A DNA stretch of 64,000 nucleotides. It comes from Bradyrhizobium sp. B124 (GTDB lineage: Bacteria; Pseudomonadota; Alphaproteobacteria; Rhizobiales; Xanthobacteraceae). The notes beneath the pieces were generated by a model. It saw nothing but the letters and a program-made list of their open reading frames with translations, was not told the DNA's origin and did not search any database. A program made the translations under genes and the position numbers. Where the stretch lies: NCBI RefSeq assembly GCF_038967635.1, contig NZ_CP152413.1, positions 9,056,001 to 9,120,000 of the forward strand. Direction: 5' to 3'. Positions 8,775 through 17,303 of the stretch are shown one piece after another. Every line of letters starts with the position of its first letter. The first letter of the stretch is position 1.

Positions 8775-9464
8775 ATGCTGGCAATCAATGATCTTCACGT
8801 CGCCTACGGCCAGAGCGAGGTGCTGCACGGCCTCAACGTCTCCGTCGCGCCCAACGAGATCGTTGCGATCATGGGCCGCAACGGCATGGGCAAGACCACG
8901 CTGATGAAGTCGCTGATGGGCATCCTGCCGGTCAAGAGCGGCAAGGTGACCATGGACGGCACCGAGCTCGGCGCGATGAAGAGCTACGAGCGGGTGGCGA
9001 AGGGGCTCGCCTACGTGCCGCAGGGCCGGATGATCTTCTCCACCATGACGGTGAAGGAGAACATCGAGACCGGGCTCGTGGTCTCCGGCGGCTCCGAGGT
9101 GCCCGGCGATATCTACGAGCTGTTCCCGGTGCTGCTCGAAATGAAGGGCCGCCGCGGCGGCAATCTCTCGGGCGGGCAGCAGCAGCAGCTCGCGATCGCC
9201 CGCGCGCTGGCGACCAAGCCGAAGGTGCTGCTGCTCGACGAGCCGACCGAAGGCATCCAGCCGTCGATCATCAAGGACATGGCGCGCACCCTGAAACGGA
9301 TCCGCGACGAGCGGGGGCTGTCGATCGTCGTCTCCGAGCAGGTCCTGAGCTTCGCGCTCGACATCGCCGACCGCGTGCTCGTCATCGAGAACGGCGAGAT
9401 CGTCCGCGACGATCCGCGCGCCAGCGTCGATGCCGCACAGATCTCGAAATATCTGTCCATCTAA
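8775..9464 (+). CDS. UrtE-type ABC transporter ATP-binding protein
   Basis: This 229-aa protein is the second ATPase of the heterodimeric engine. Walker A is GRNGMGKT, the signature is [15 protein letters not shown], and Walker B is [13 protein letters not shown], the last being typical of LivF/UrtE. It follows the UrtD-type gene by 12 bases and precedes formamidase by 25 bases, so uptake and hydrolysis are on one transcript. Confidence 0.94.
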   Translation: MLAINDLHVAYGQSEVLHGLNVSVAPNEIVAIMGRNGMGKTTLMKSLMGILPVKSGKVTMDGTELGAMKSYERVAKGLAYVPQGRMIFSTMTVKENIETGLVVSGGSEVPGDIYELFPVLLEMKGRRGGNLSGGQQQQLAIARALATKPKVLLLDEPTEGIQPSIIKDMARTLKRIRDERGLSIVVSEQVLSFALDIADRVLVIENGEIVRDDPRASVDAAQISKYLSI

Positions 9465-9489
9465 CCAGTAAACGAAGGGGAGCATCTCG

Positions 9490-10719
9490 ATGCCTGATAC
9501 ACTGATCAAGGTCGATCTCAGCAAGTCGGCCTATGAAAACGACAAGATTCACAACCGCTGGCATCCGGAGGTTCCGATCGTCGAGTGGGTCAGCCCGGGC
9601 GACGACTTCATCATCGAGACCGTCGACTGGACCGGCGGCTTCATCAAGAACAACGATTCCGCCGATGACGTGCGCGACATCGATCTGTCGATCGTGCACT
9701 TCCTGTCCGGTCCGATCGGCGTCAAGGGCGCCGAGCCCGGCGATCTCCTCGTCGTCGACCTGCTCGACGTCGGTCCCTTGAAGGAGAGCCTGTGGGGCTT
9801 CAACGGCTTTTTCTCCAAGCAGAATGGTGGCGGCTTCCTCACCGACCATTTCCCGCTGGCGCAGAAGTCGATCTGGGACATCAAGGGTCTCTACACCTCG
9901 TCGCGTCACATCCCGGGCGTCAATTTCGCCGGCCTGATCCATCCCGGCCTGATCGGCTGTCTGCCCGACGCCAAGATGCTGGCGGCCTGGAACAAGCGCG
10001 AAGCCGAGCTGATCGCGACCAACCCGACCCGCGTGCCGGGCCTCGCCAATCCGCCGTTCGCGCCGACCGCGCATGCCGGCCAGGCCAAGGGTGACGTCAA
10101 GGCCAAGATCGGTCTTGAGGGCGCCCGTACCGTGCCGCCGCGTGAGCATGGCGGCAATTGCGACATCAAGGATCTGTCGCGCGGATCGAAGATCTACTTC
10201 CCGGTCTATGTACCGGGCGGCGGGCTTTCGATGGGCGATTTGCATTTCAGCCAGGGCGACGGCGAGATCACCTTCTGCGGCGCCATCGAGATGGCCGGCT
10301 GGCTGCACATCAAGGTCGACATCATCAAGGACGGCGTCTCGAAGTACGGCATCAAGAACCCCGTGTTCAAGCCGTCGCCGATCACGCCGAACTACAAGGA
10401 CTATCTGATCTTCGAGGGCATCTCGGTCGACGAGGCGGGCAAGCAGCACTATCTCGACGTGCACATCGCCTATCGCCAGGCCTGCCTCAACGCGATCGAG
10501 TATCTGAAGAAGTTCGGCTACTCCGGCGCCCAGGCCTATTCGATCCTCGGCACCGCGCCGTGCCAGGGCCATATCTCCGGCGTGGTCGACGTGCCCAACG
10601 CCTGCGCCACACTCTGGCTGCCGACCGAGATCTTCGACTTCGACGTCATGCCGTCATCGGCAGGTCCGATCAAGCACATCAAGGGCGACGTGCAGATGCC
10701 GATTTCGCCCGACAAGTGA
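9490..10719 (+). CDS. fmdA: Formamidase (acetamidase/formamidase family)
   Basis: This 409-aa cytosolic enzyme hydrolyses formamide to formate and ammonia. Length and sequence match the FmdA family from the N-terminus (MPDTLIKVDLSKSAYENDKI) through HLFQGD-like GDLHFSQGDGEITFCGA to the C-terminus. This family is unrelated to the AmiE-type amidase encoded at 42898. AAGGGGAG precedes the ATG. Its place at the end of an Urt-like ABC operon and ahead of fmdB reproduces the known fmd gene arrangement and makes formamide the most likely substrate of the importer. Other short amides are possible. Confidence 0.95.
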   Translation: MPDTLIKVDLSKSAYENDKIHNRWHPEVPIVEWVSPGDDFIIETVDWTGGFIKNNDSADDVRDIDLSIVHFLSGPIGVKGAEPGDLLVVDLLDVGPLKESLWGFNGFFSKQNGGGFLTDHFPLAQKSIWDIKGLYTSSRHIPGVNFAGLIHPGLIGCLPDAKMLAAWNKREAELIATNPTRVPGLANPPFAPTAHAGQAKGDVKAKIGLEGARTVPPREHGGNCDIKDLSRGSKIYFPVYVPGGGLSMGDLHFSQGDGEITFCGAIEMAGWLHIKVDIIKDGVSKYGIKNPVFKPSPITPNYKDYLIFEGISVDEAGKQHYLDVHIAYRQACLNAIEYLKKFGYSGAQAYSILGTAPCQGHISGVVDVPNACATLWLPTEIFDFDVMPSSAGPIKHIKGDVQMPISPDK

Positions 10720-10820
10720 AGCTTCAAGTGATCCCTGCGCGACGGGTGCGGGACGGCTGCGTATTGGCCGCCCCGCATCCATCGCCGGATGTCACACACG
10801 ACTGCGCAAGGATTAAGGAA

Positions 10821-11171
10821 ATGCCGATCTACGAATATCTCTGCAACGATTGCGGCCCGTTCACCGACATGCGGCCGATGGCGGAATGCGACCTGCCGCA
10901 GGACTGCCCGCAATGCGATACGACGTCGCCGCGTGTGATCCTCACTGCGCCGGCGTTCTTCTGCATGCCCTCGGACAAGCGCAAGGCGCACGCCACCAAC
11001 GAGCAGAGCCAGCACGCGCCGAAGACGCTCGATCAGTACAAGGCCGCGCATGGCCCGGGCTGCGGCTGTTGCTCCACGACGGGGAAGAAGAAGCCGGCGC
11101 GGCTGATGACCAAGACGAAGACCGGCGCCAAGGGTTTTCCGACCGCGCGTCCCTGGATGATCAGCCACTGA
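10821..11171 (+). CDS. fmdB: FmdB family zinc-ribbon protein
   Basis: This 116-aa protein opens with MPIYEYLCNDCG and has two CxxC pairs (C8/C11 and C29/C32), the zinc ribbon that defines the FmdB family. The C-terminal half is basic and rich in Lys/Gly, with a CGCC cluster near residue 78. FmdB was named as a putative regulator of formamidase expression in Methylophilus; its real biochemical role is not settled. AAGGA lies directly ahead of the ATG. It ends 14 bases before the convergent ABC ATPase gene. Confidence 0.88.
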   Translation: MPIYEYLCNDCGPFTDMRPMAECDLPQDCPQCDTTSPRVILTAPAFFCMPSDKRKAHATNEQSQHAPKTLDQYKAAHGPGCGCCSTTGKKKPARLMTKTKTGAKGFPTARPWMISH

Positions 11172-11184
11172 CGGGGCGCTGATC
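11159..11184. terminator. Shared hairpin between convergent fmdB and ABC ATPase genes
   Basis: GATCAGC (11159-11165) and GCTGATC (11178-11184) form a 7-bp stem with a 12-base loop. The stem spans the fmdB stop codon and the 14-base gap to the opposite gene. There is no clear T-run on either side, so it could act as a modest bidirectional terminator. Confidence 0.4.
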
Positions 11185-11185
11185 G

Positions 11186-11971
11186 TCAGGCCTGTTCAGC
11201 GACCTTCAAGGCCTCGGTGCGGATTTCCTCGACCAGCCGCTCCTTCAGCGCGACGAATTCGGGCGTGGTCTTGATCTTGTAGGAGCGCGGATGCGGCAGG
11301 TCGATCGCGATCTCGGCCTTGATGCGGCCGGGACGCGCGCTCATGACGATGACGCGGCTGCCGAGGAAGATCGCCTCCTCGATATCGTGGGTGACGAACA
11401 GCACCGTCTTCTGGTCGCGCTCCCAGATCCCGAGCAGCATCTCCTGCATCAGCGCCCGGGTCTGGTTGTCGAGCGCGCCGAACGGCTCGTCGAGCAGCAG
11501 GATCTTCGGATCATTGGCCAGCGCCCGGGCGATCGCGGTGCGTTGCTGCATGCCGCCGGACAGCTGCTTGGGCCAGTGATTCTCGAAGCCGGATAGCCCG
11601 ACCCGGCGGATGAAGGCGTCGGCGATGTCATGGCGCCCGGTTTGCGACACGCCGCGCTCGCGCAGGCCGAAGGCGATGTTCTCCCGCACGGTCAGCCACG
11701 GAAACAGGGTGTAGGACTGAAACACCATGCCGCGATCGGCGCCGGGGCCGGTGACTTCGCGGCCGTCGAGCGTGACGTGCCCGCTGGTCGGCCGGTCGAG
11801 CCCGGCGATGATCCGGAGCAGGGTGGACTTTCCGCAGCCGGAGGGGCCGAGGATGGTGACGAAGTCGTTGTCGCCGACATCGAGCGTGGTCGGCTCGAGC
11901 GCGCGGGTCGGCGCGTTGCCCGCGCGGGCCGGGAAGATTCGCGAGACCTGTTCGATCCTGAGCGCGGTCAT
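11186..11971 (-). CDS. NitT/TauT-family ABC transporter ATP-binding protein
   Basis: This 261-aa ATPase belongs to the nitrate/taurine/thiamine-precursor importer family. Walker A is GPSGCGKST (residues 42-50), the signature is LSGGMQQRTAIARAL, and Walker B is ILLLDEPFGALD. ATG 11971 overlaps the permease stop by four bases (ATGA), which fixes the start; the frame is open further upstream only as shadow. It completes a three-gene importer transcribed behind hutF-hutC. The substrate is unknown; import of histidine, urocanate or a related imidazole is a guess from position. Confidence 0.92.
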   Translation of the reverse strand: MTALRIEQVSRIFPARAGNAPTRALEPTTLDVGDNDFVTILGPSGCGKSTLLRIIAGLDRPTSGHVTLDGREVTGPGADRGMVFQSYTLFPWLTVRENIAFGLRERGVSQTGRHDIADAFIRRVGLSGFENHWPKQLSGGMQQRTAIARALANDPKILLLDEPFGALDNQTRALMQEMLLGIWERDQKTVLFVTHDIEEAIFLGSRVIVMSARPGRIKAEIAIDLPHPRSYKIKTTPEFVALKERLVEEIRTEALKVAEQA

Positions 11972-12765
11972 GCGAGCTTCCATGGGAACAGCCAGGCGTT
12001 GAACGCCTTGAACAGGAAATCGGAGATCAGGCCGATCAGCCCGATGACGATGATGCCGAAGATGATCTGGCCGGTGTTGAGCAGCGCCTGGCTGTCGGTG
12101 ATCATGTGCCCGATACCGGACGATGAGCCGATCAGCTCGGCCACGATGACGTAAGTCCAGGCCCAGCCGAGCACCAGCCTCAGGATCTCGGCGATCTCGG
12201 GCGCCGCGGAGGGCAGTAGCACGCGGCGGATGACGCCGCTGTTGCGGGCGCCGAGCGTATACGCAGCCTCGACCAGGTCCCGCCGTGTGGCGCCGACCGT
12301 CACGGCCACCATCAGGATGATCTGGAACACCGCGCCGATGAAGATCACGAGCAGCTTTTGTAATTCGCCGATGCCGGCCCACAGGATCAACAACGGGATG
12401 AAGGCGGATGCCGGCAGATAGCGCGCAAAGGACACGAAGGGCTCGAGAAAGGCCTCGACCGGCTTGTAGGCGCCCATCAGCACGCCGATCGGCACCGCGA
12501 TGACGGCGGCAAGGGCAAAGCCGCCGATGACGCGCCAGATCGTCATTCCGATGTCGAACAGGAAGCCTTGCTTGGCGAGCAGCTCATAGCCTTCCTGCAC
12601 CATGGTGAGCGGGTTGGCGAGGAATGTCTTGGATACATGGCCGCCGAACGTCGCCCAGGACCAGAGGGCGACGAAAAGCACGAAGAAGGCGAGGCCGTAG
12701 ACCACGCGTTGCTTCGATGTTGTGGGCTCAAGGGGACGCATCAAATTTTTCCAGGCGTATCTCAT
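11968..12765 (-). CDS. NitT/TauT-family ABC transporter permease
   Basis: This 265-aa inner-membrane protein has the typical binding-protein-dependent permease fold. Segments run from YGLAFFVLFVALWSWATFGG to LIGLISDFLFKAFNAW, and the EAA-type loop reads EAAYTLGARNSGVIRRVLLP. I take ATG 12765 as start; the frame extends to 12906 through the hairpin after the binding-protein gene, which is unlikely to be translated. It overlaps the ATPase gene by four bases. Confidence 0.9.
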   Translation of the reverse strand: MRYAWKNLMRPLEPTTSKQRVVYGLAFFVLFVALWSWATFGGHVSKTFLANPLTMVQEGYELLAKQGFLFDIGMTIWRVIGGFALAAVIAVPIGVLMGAYKPVEAFLEPFVSFARYLPASAFIPLLILWAGIGELQKLLVIFIGAVFQIILMVAVTVGATRRDLVEAAYTLGARNSGVIRRVLLPSAAPEIAEILRLVLGWAWTYVIVAELIGSSSGIGHMITDSQALLNTGQIIFGIIVIGLIGLISDFLFKAFNAWLFPWKLA

Positions 12766-12771
12766 GCGCCA

Positions 12772-12800
12772 GTCCCGCCCGGCTTGTCGCGAGGCGGGAC
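12772..12800 (-). repeat. Intercistronic stem-loop after the NitT/TauT binding-protein gene
   Basis: GTCCCGCC and GGCGGGAC form a perfect 8-bp stem with a 13-base loop in the 55-base spacer between the solute-binding protein and permease genes. There is no T-run. The position matches the stems at 5833 and 39346 and suggests differential expression within the importer operon. Confidence 0.55.
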
Positions 12801-12820
12801 CGGCCGAAATGATGGCTGCG

Positions 12821-13765
12821 TTACTTGACGAAGCTGGCGTCGTAGATGTCTTCAACCTTCGGCGCGGCCTTGATGATGCCGACCTCGAGCAGCAGATCGG
12901 CGGCATCCTTGTTGAAGGTGAGGAAGTCGCCGGCGAAGAATTTCTGGTTGGCGGCCTTGTCCTGCCAGCGCAGGTACTTTGCCGAGTTGCCGAACTGCTC
13001 GCCGGACTGCTTCACGTCCGCGCCCATGATCTCATAAGCCTTGGCCTGATCCTTGGCGATCATGTCGATCGCCTCGAAATAGCTGTCGGCCAGCGCCTGG
13101 GCTGCCTTCGGATTGTCGGTCAGGAATTTCGGTGTGCAGCCGAACGTGTCCATCACGATCGGATAGTCGAGGGTGGTGGCGATGATCTTGCCCTTGTCGG
13201 GCGCGGCGCGCACGGTCGACAGATAAGGCTCGTAGGTCATCGCGGCGTCGTTCTGGCCGGAGACGAAAGCCTGCGCCGCGGCGGCGGGCTCCAAATTGAC
13301 CACGGTGACATCCTTCACCGAGAGGCTGTTTTTCTTCAGCATCCAGGCCAGCGCGAAGTAGGGCGAGGTGCCCGGCGCCGATGCCGCGACGGTCTTGCCC
13401 TTGAGGTCCTTGATCGCGGCGACGTCGTTGCGCACAGCCATACCGTCGGCGCCATAACTCTTGTCGAGCTGGAAGATCTGCTTGGTCGCGACGCCGTTGG
13501 CGTTCCAGGAGATCCAGGTCTCGACCGTCGTCGCCGCGCACTGGATGTCGCCCGAAGCGATCGCGAGATGGCGGTCCTTCTGCGGGATCTTCTTCAAGGT
13601 CACGTCGAGGCCGTTCTTCTTGAAGATGCCGGCTTCCTTGGCGAGCGTCAGCGGCGCGAAGCCGGTCCATCCGGAGATGCCGACGCCGACCTTGACGTCA
13701 TCCGCGAACGCGGCGGTGGACGCGAGCAAAGCTGCGATTGCGGGCAATAGCTTGAAGGAACGCAT
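12821..13765 (-). CDS. NitT/TauT-family ABC transporter substrate-binding protein
   Basis: This 314-aa periplasmic protein has a clear signal peptide (MRSFKLLPAIAALLASTAAFA, cleaved before DD). The body resembles the SsuA/TauA/ThiY group (GWTGFAPLTLAKEAGIFKKN; FVSGQNDAAMTYEP). ATG 13765 directly precedes the signal peptide; longer frames add an unrelated upstream segment. It heads the three-gene importer and lies 146 bases downstream of hutC on the same strand, so it may belong to the hut regulon or have its own promoter in that spacer. The ligand is not deducible from sequence. Confidence 0.9.
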   Translation of the reverse strand: MRSFKLLPAIAALLASTAAFADDVKVGVGISGWTGFAPLTLAKEAGIFKKNGLDVTLKKIPQKDRHLAIASGDIQCAATTVETWISWNANGVATKQIFQLDKSYGADGMAVRNDVAAIKDLKGKTVAASAPGTSPYFALAWMLKKNSLSVKDVTVVNLEPAAAAQAFVSGQNDAAMTYEPYLSTVRAAPDKGKIIATTLDYPIVMDTFGCTPKFLTDNPKAAQALADSYFEAIDMIAKDQAKAYEIMGADVKQSGEQFGNSAKYLRWQDKAANQKFFAGDFLTFNKDAADLLLEVGIIKAAPKVEDIYDASFVK

Positions 13766-13802
13766 GATTGTCGACCTCTTGGACGATGGATTGAACCCTG
13801 TT

Positions 13803-13832
13803 GATGTCTTCACGTCAGCGATGTCTTCACGT
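13803..13832. repeat. 13-bp direct repeat upstream of the NitT/TauT operon
   Basis: GATGTCTTCACGT occurs at 13803-13815 and again at 13820-13832, a 17-base period. It lies 38 bases upstream of the binding-protein start. It may be a regulator-binding tandem site or a small duplication. A short imperfect palindrome, ATGCA-T-TGCAT, is also present at 13878-13888. Confidence 0.5.
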
Positions 13833-13911
13833 TGCGGCGGATAGCCGCACGGAAACGTCGGTGGATGGTGGCCCATGATGCATTGCATGAAATATGCCGC
13901 GCAAGGCGTCT

Positions 13912-14655
13912 TCAGCCTCCCTTGAAGCGAGCCACCAGCCGATGCGTGTCGCCTGGATAATGCAACCGCACCGCCGTTACCGTGCGCGCGCTGCGCCAGG
14001 TATAGCGGTCGATCACGAGGCAGGGCGCGCCGACCGCGATGTCGAGCGCCTTCGCTGTGCGATCGTCCGCGACAACCGCGCTGATCGTATGTTCAGCCTC
14101 GGTCCACGGCACGTGATGCAGCAGCCATGATCCCGGGGGTTCGCGTGCAAAATCCGCCGTCGCGGCCTCCGGAACCGTGGAGAGATCGATCAGCCTGTCT
14201 TCAACCGCAAACGGCACATTGTCGGCGCTGTGTCGGCAGGCGATCGCGATCACCTTACCGGCCGTGCTCATGCCGAGCCGGGCACGATCGGCAGCGGTCG
14301 CGGTGCGCCGCCGGCAATCGATCAGCTGATAGCCGTAGCTGCGGCCGAGCGCCGTGATCTCGGCGCGCATGTCGGCAATCTTGAGCACCGCCGACAGATG
14401 CTGCGGACGGCGTACGAATGAGCCGGCCCGCCGGCGCCGCTCGATCAAGTCGGCCTGCGCCAGCTCCGACAACGCCTTGTTCACCGTCATGCGCGAGCAG
14501 CGATAGCGCGCCATCAATTGGTGCTCGTAGGGGATACGGTGGCCCGGCGGCCATTCGCCGGTCAGGATGCGGGTCTCGATATCGAGCCTGATCCGCTTGT
14601 AGAGCGTCGGCTTGACGGCTGCGGCAGGGCGGGCCCGGTCGGAGGCGAGGCTCAT
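13912..14655 (-). CDS. hutC: Histidine utilisation repressor HutC (GntR family)
   Basis: This 247-aa GntR/HutC regulator has an N-terminal winged helix (about 15-85; YKRIRLDIETRILTGEWPPG, CSRMTVNKALSELAQADLIE) and a C-terminal UTRA ligand domain (about 95-245; AVEDRLIDLSTVP, DRYTWRS). In known systems HutC represses hut genes and is released by urocanate. ATG 14655 overlaps the hutF stop (ATGA), so it is co-transcribed with hutF and likely autoregulated through the palindrome at 16045. Confidence 0.93.
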   Translation of the reverse strand: MSLASDRARPAAAVKPTLYKRIRLDIETRILTGEWPPGHRIPYEHQLMARYRCSRMTVNKALSELAQADLIERRRRAGSFVRRPQHLSAVLKIADMRAEITALGRSYGYQLIDCRRRTATAADRARLGMSTAGKVIAIACRHSADNVPFAVEDRLIDLSTVPEAATADFAREPPGSWLLHHVPWTEAEHTISAVVADDRTAKALDIAVGAPCLVIDRYTWRSARTVTAVRLHYPGDTHRLVARFKGG

Positions 14656-16010
14656 GCGGCAAGCCTCCGGACGCTGGCATTGAACCGCTCGCGCGCCTTG
14701 TCGCGCAGCCGGTGCCGTCCGCCCGTGACCAGCCTGTCGCCGCCGGCCCACACGCAATCGATCGCATCGCTTCCGGACGCAAACAGCCAGCCGTCGAGAA
14801 CGGCATCACCCGACCGTCCCGCCAGGGATGGGTGCGCGGTATCGAGGCTGACGATGTCGGCGCGGGCGCCGGGAACCAGCCCAGCTTTGGTTTGTGCCAG
14901 CGCTTGCGCGCCGCCCGCGAGCGCGTGGTCGAACAGGGTACGGCCGGTGGATGCACCCGGGCGCCCGGAGAGCACATTGCGCTCGCGGTGCTTCAGCCGC
15001 TGGCCGTATTCGAGTTGACGAAGCTCGTCGGCGACCCCGACCAGCACATTGGAATCCGTTCCGATGCCGAACCGGCCGCCCGCGGCGAGGAACTCGCGCG
15101 CCGAAAAGATGCCGTCGCCGAGGCTTGCTTCGGTGACGGGGCAAAGGCCGGCAACGGCGCCGCTAGCGGCGAGCGCAGCGACTTCCCGTTCCGTCATGTG
15201 GGTCGCGTGAATCAGGCACCAGCGCTGATCGACGGGCGCGTTTTCCAGCAGCCATCGCACCGGCCGCTGCCCCGACCAGGCAAGGCAATCCTCAACCTCG
15301 CGCACCTGCTCGGCGGCGTGGATGTGGATTGGATCCGCCCCGGCAAGCGGAATGATCGCCGCGAGCTCATCCGGCGCCACGGCGCGCAGGCTGTGCGGGG
15401 CGATGCCGATGTTGGCGCCGGGGAGTGTTCGGATTGCGTTGCGCGAGGCTGCCATCAGCGCGGCGAACTGATCGACCGAGCAGATGAAGCGCCGCTGCCC
15501 GGCATGCGGCGCTGCGCCGCCGAACGTGCCGTGGGCATAAAAGCTCGGCAGCAGGGTGAGTCCGATGCCGGACGCCTCAGTCGCCTGCGCGATGCGCACG
15601 GCCATCTCGGCCGGATTGGCGTAAGGCGAGCCGTCCCGATCATGATGGAGATAGTGGAATTCGCCGACCCGGGTAAAGCCGCGCTCGAGCATCTCGACAT
15701 AGAGCAGGGTCGCAACGGCCGCGACGTCGTCCGGCGTCATCGTCAGCGCAAAGCGATACATCGTCTCGCGCCAGGTCCAGAACGTGTCGGTCGTATCGCC
15801 GCGCAGTTCGGCAAGGCCGGCCATGCCGCGCTGAAACGCGTGGCTGTGCAGGCTCGCCAATCCCGGAACTGCCAATTGGTGACGTTCATCGCCGGCGGCG
15901 GGGGGCACGCCTGCCGTCACCGAGGCGATCGCGCCGTCGGTGACCACGATTTGCACGTCATTGGCCCAGCCCGAGGGCAGCAGCGCGAATGCGAAATGCA
16001 GTCGTGTCAT
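14652..16010 (-). CDS. hutF: Formimidoylglutamate deiminase HutF
   Basis: This 452-aa amidohydrolase-superfamily enzyme converts N-formimidoyl-L-glutamate to N-formyl-L-glutamate and ammonia, the step that commits the histidine pathway to the five-step route. Metal-binding features are visible: SLHSHAFQRGM, HIHAAEQ, HATHMTEREV and GTDSN. The start is 35 bases from the hut palindrome. The product would require HutG (N-formylglutamate deformylase), which is not encoded in this window. Confidence 0.95.
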   Translation of the reverse strand: MTRLHFAFALLPSGWANDVQIVVTDGAIASVTAGVPPAAGDERHQLAVPGLASLHSHAFQRGMAGLAELRGDTTDTFWTWRETMYRFALTMTPDDVAAVATLLYVEMLERGFTRVGEFHYLHHDRDGSPYANPAEMAVRIAQATEASGIGLTLLPSFYAHGTFGGAAPHAGQRRFICSVDQFAALMAASRNAIRTLPGANIGIAPHSLRAVAPDELAAIIPLAGADPIHIHAAEQVREVEDCLAWSGQRPVRWLLENAPVDQRWCLIHATHMTEREVAALAASGAVAGLCPVTEASLGDGIFSAREFLAAGGRFGIGTDSNVLVGVADELRQLEYGQRLKHRERNVLSGRPGASTGRTLFDHALAGGAQALAQTKAGLVPGARADIVSLDTAHPSLAGRSGDAVLDGWLFASGSDAIDCVWAGGDRLVTGGRHRLRDKARERFNASVRRLAA

Positions 16011-16044
16011 TTTTCCATGCCGGCTGGACAGAACCCGGACACGA

Positions 16045-16064
16045 TTATATGTCTAGACATATAA
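16045..16064. promoter_or_regulatory. Perfect 20-bp palindrome, likely HutC operator
   Basis: TTATATGTCTAGACATATAA is a perfect inverted repeat in the 84-base gap between the divergent hutF and hutI starts, 35 and 30 bases from them. The size and AT-rich arms around a GTCTAGAC core suit a GntR/HutC dimer, and the position allows control of both arms of the hut cluster. Binding by HutC is inferred. Confidence 0.8.
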
Positions 16065-16094
16065 GTCAAGCATCCCACCTCGGGGGACGATCGC

Positions 16095-17303
16095 ATGGCA
16101 GAGCGTTTCGACCGCATCTGGCACAACGCCCGGCTCGCCACGATGCGCGGCGCCGATCTCGGCGAGATCGAGCAGGGCCTGATCGCGGCGCGCGACGGCC
16201 GCATTGTCTATGCAGGCGTGCAATCGGACTTTCCTGTGGATGCGGACGCGGTCGAGCGGATCGATTGCGGCGGCCGCTGGATCACACCCGGGCTGGTCGA
16301 TTGCCACACGCATCTCGTCTATGGCGGCAACCGCGCGCACGAGTTCGAGCTGCGCCTGAAGGGCGCAAGCTATGAGGAGATCGCGCGCGCGGGTGGTGGC
16401 ATCGTCTCGACCGTTGCCGCAACACGCAACGCGACCGAGGCCGAGCTCGTCGCTGGCGCGCTGCCACGGCTGGACGCGCTGATCGGCGAGGGCGCAACCA
16501 CCGTCGAGATCAAGTCCGGCTATGGCCTCAATGCCGAGACCGAGATGCGGCAGCTTGCGGCGGCACGCAGCCTCGGCCGTTTGCGGCAGGTTGCGATCCG
16601 CACATCTTTTTTAGGTGCTCACGCATTGCCGCCCGAAGCCAATGGCGACAACGACCGCTACATCGATCTGGTCTGCAACGAGATGCTGCCGGCGGTGACC
16701 AAGGCCGGCCTTGCCGATGCCGTCGACGGCTTCATGGAGGGCATCGCATTTTCCGGCGAGCAGACCGCTCGGGTGTTCGCGGCGGCGCATGCGCTCGGAT
16801 TACCCGTGAAGCTGCATGCGGATCAGTTGTCGAATCTCGGCGGTGCCGCGCTCGCGGCAAAATTCTCCGCGCTATCGGCCGATCATCTGGAGCACACCGA
16901 TGAAGCCGGCGCCGCCGCGATGGCCAAGGCCGGCACGGTCGCGGTGCTGCTGCCCGGTGCGTTCTATTTCATTCGCGAAACGCAGAAGCCGCCGGTTGAG
17001 TTGTTCCGCAGCCACGGCGTGAACATGGCGCTGGCGACGGACTGCAATCCCGGCAGCTCGCCGCTGACCTCGCTTCTGCTTACGATGAACATGGGCGCAA
17101 CGTTGTTCCGGATGACGGTCGCCGAGTGCCTCGCCGGGGTGACGCGGGAGGGGGCGCGCGCGCTCGGCACGCTCGCCGAGACCGGTACATTAGAGGCCGG
17201 CAAATGGTGCGATCTGGCGATCTGGGACATCGAGCGCCCCGCCGAGCTGGTCTGCCGCATCGGCTTCAATCCGTTGCACGGCCGGGTGTGGAGGGGGCAA
17301 TGA
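16095..17303 (+). CDS. hutI: Imidazolonepropionase HutI
   Basis: This 402-aa metal-dependent amidohydrolase opens imidazolone-5-propionate to N-formimidoyl-L-glutamate. Visible features are [19 protein letters not shown] (metal ligands and family loop), [20 protein letters not shown] and [17 protein letters not shown] precedes the ATG. It is the first gene of the hutI-hutH-hutU operon. Its stop overlaps the hutH start (ATGA). Confidence 0.96.
   Translation: MAERFDRIWHNARLATMRGADLGEIEQGLIAARDGRIVYAGVQSDFPVDADAVERIDCGGRWITPGLVDCHTHLVYGGNRAHEFELRLKGASYEEIARAGGGIVSTVAATRNATEAELVAGALPRLDALIGEGATTVEIKSGYGLNAETEMRQLAAARSLGRLRQVAIRTSFLGAHALPPEANGDNDRYIDLVCNEMLPAVTKAGLADAVDGFMEGIAFSGEQTARVFAAAHALGLPVKLHADQLSNLGGAALAAKFSALSADHLEHTDEAGAAAMAKAGTVAVLLPGAFYFIRETQKPPVELFRSHGVNMALATDCNPGSSPLTSLLLTMNMGATLFRMTVAECLAGVTREGARALGTLAETGTLEAGKWCDLAIWDIERPAELVCRIGFNPLHGRVWRGQ

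Noticed and set aside
5821..9524. Long minus-strand frames opposite the fmd permeases and ATPases (e.g. 5821-6846, 6630-7907, 8199-9524)
   Set aside because: The translations are low-complexity Arg/His/Asp-rich sequence, as expected from the antisense strand of membrane and ATPase genes in GC-rich DNA.
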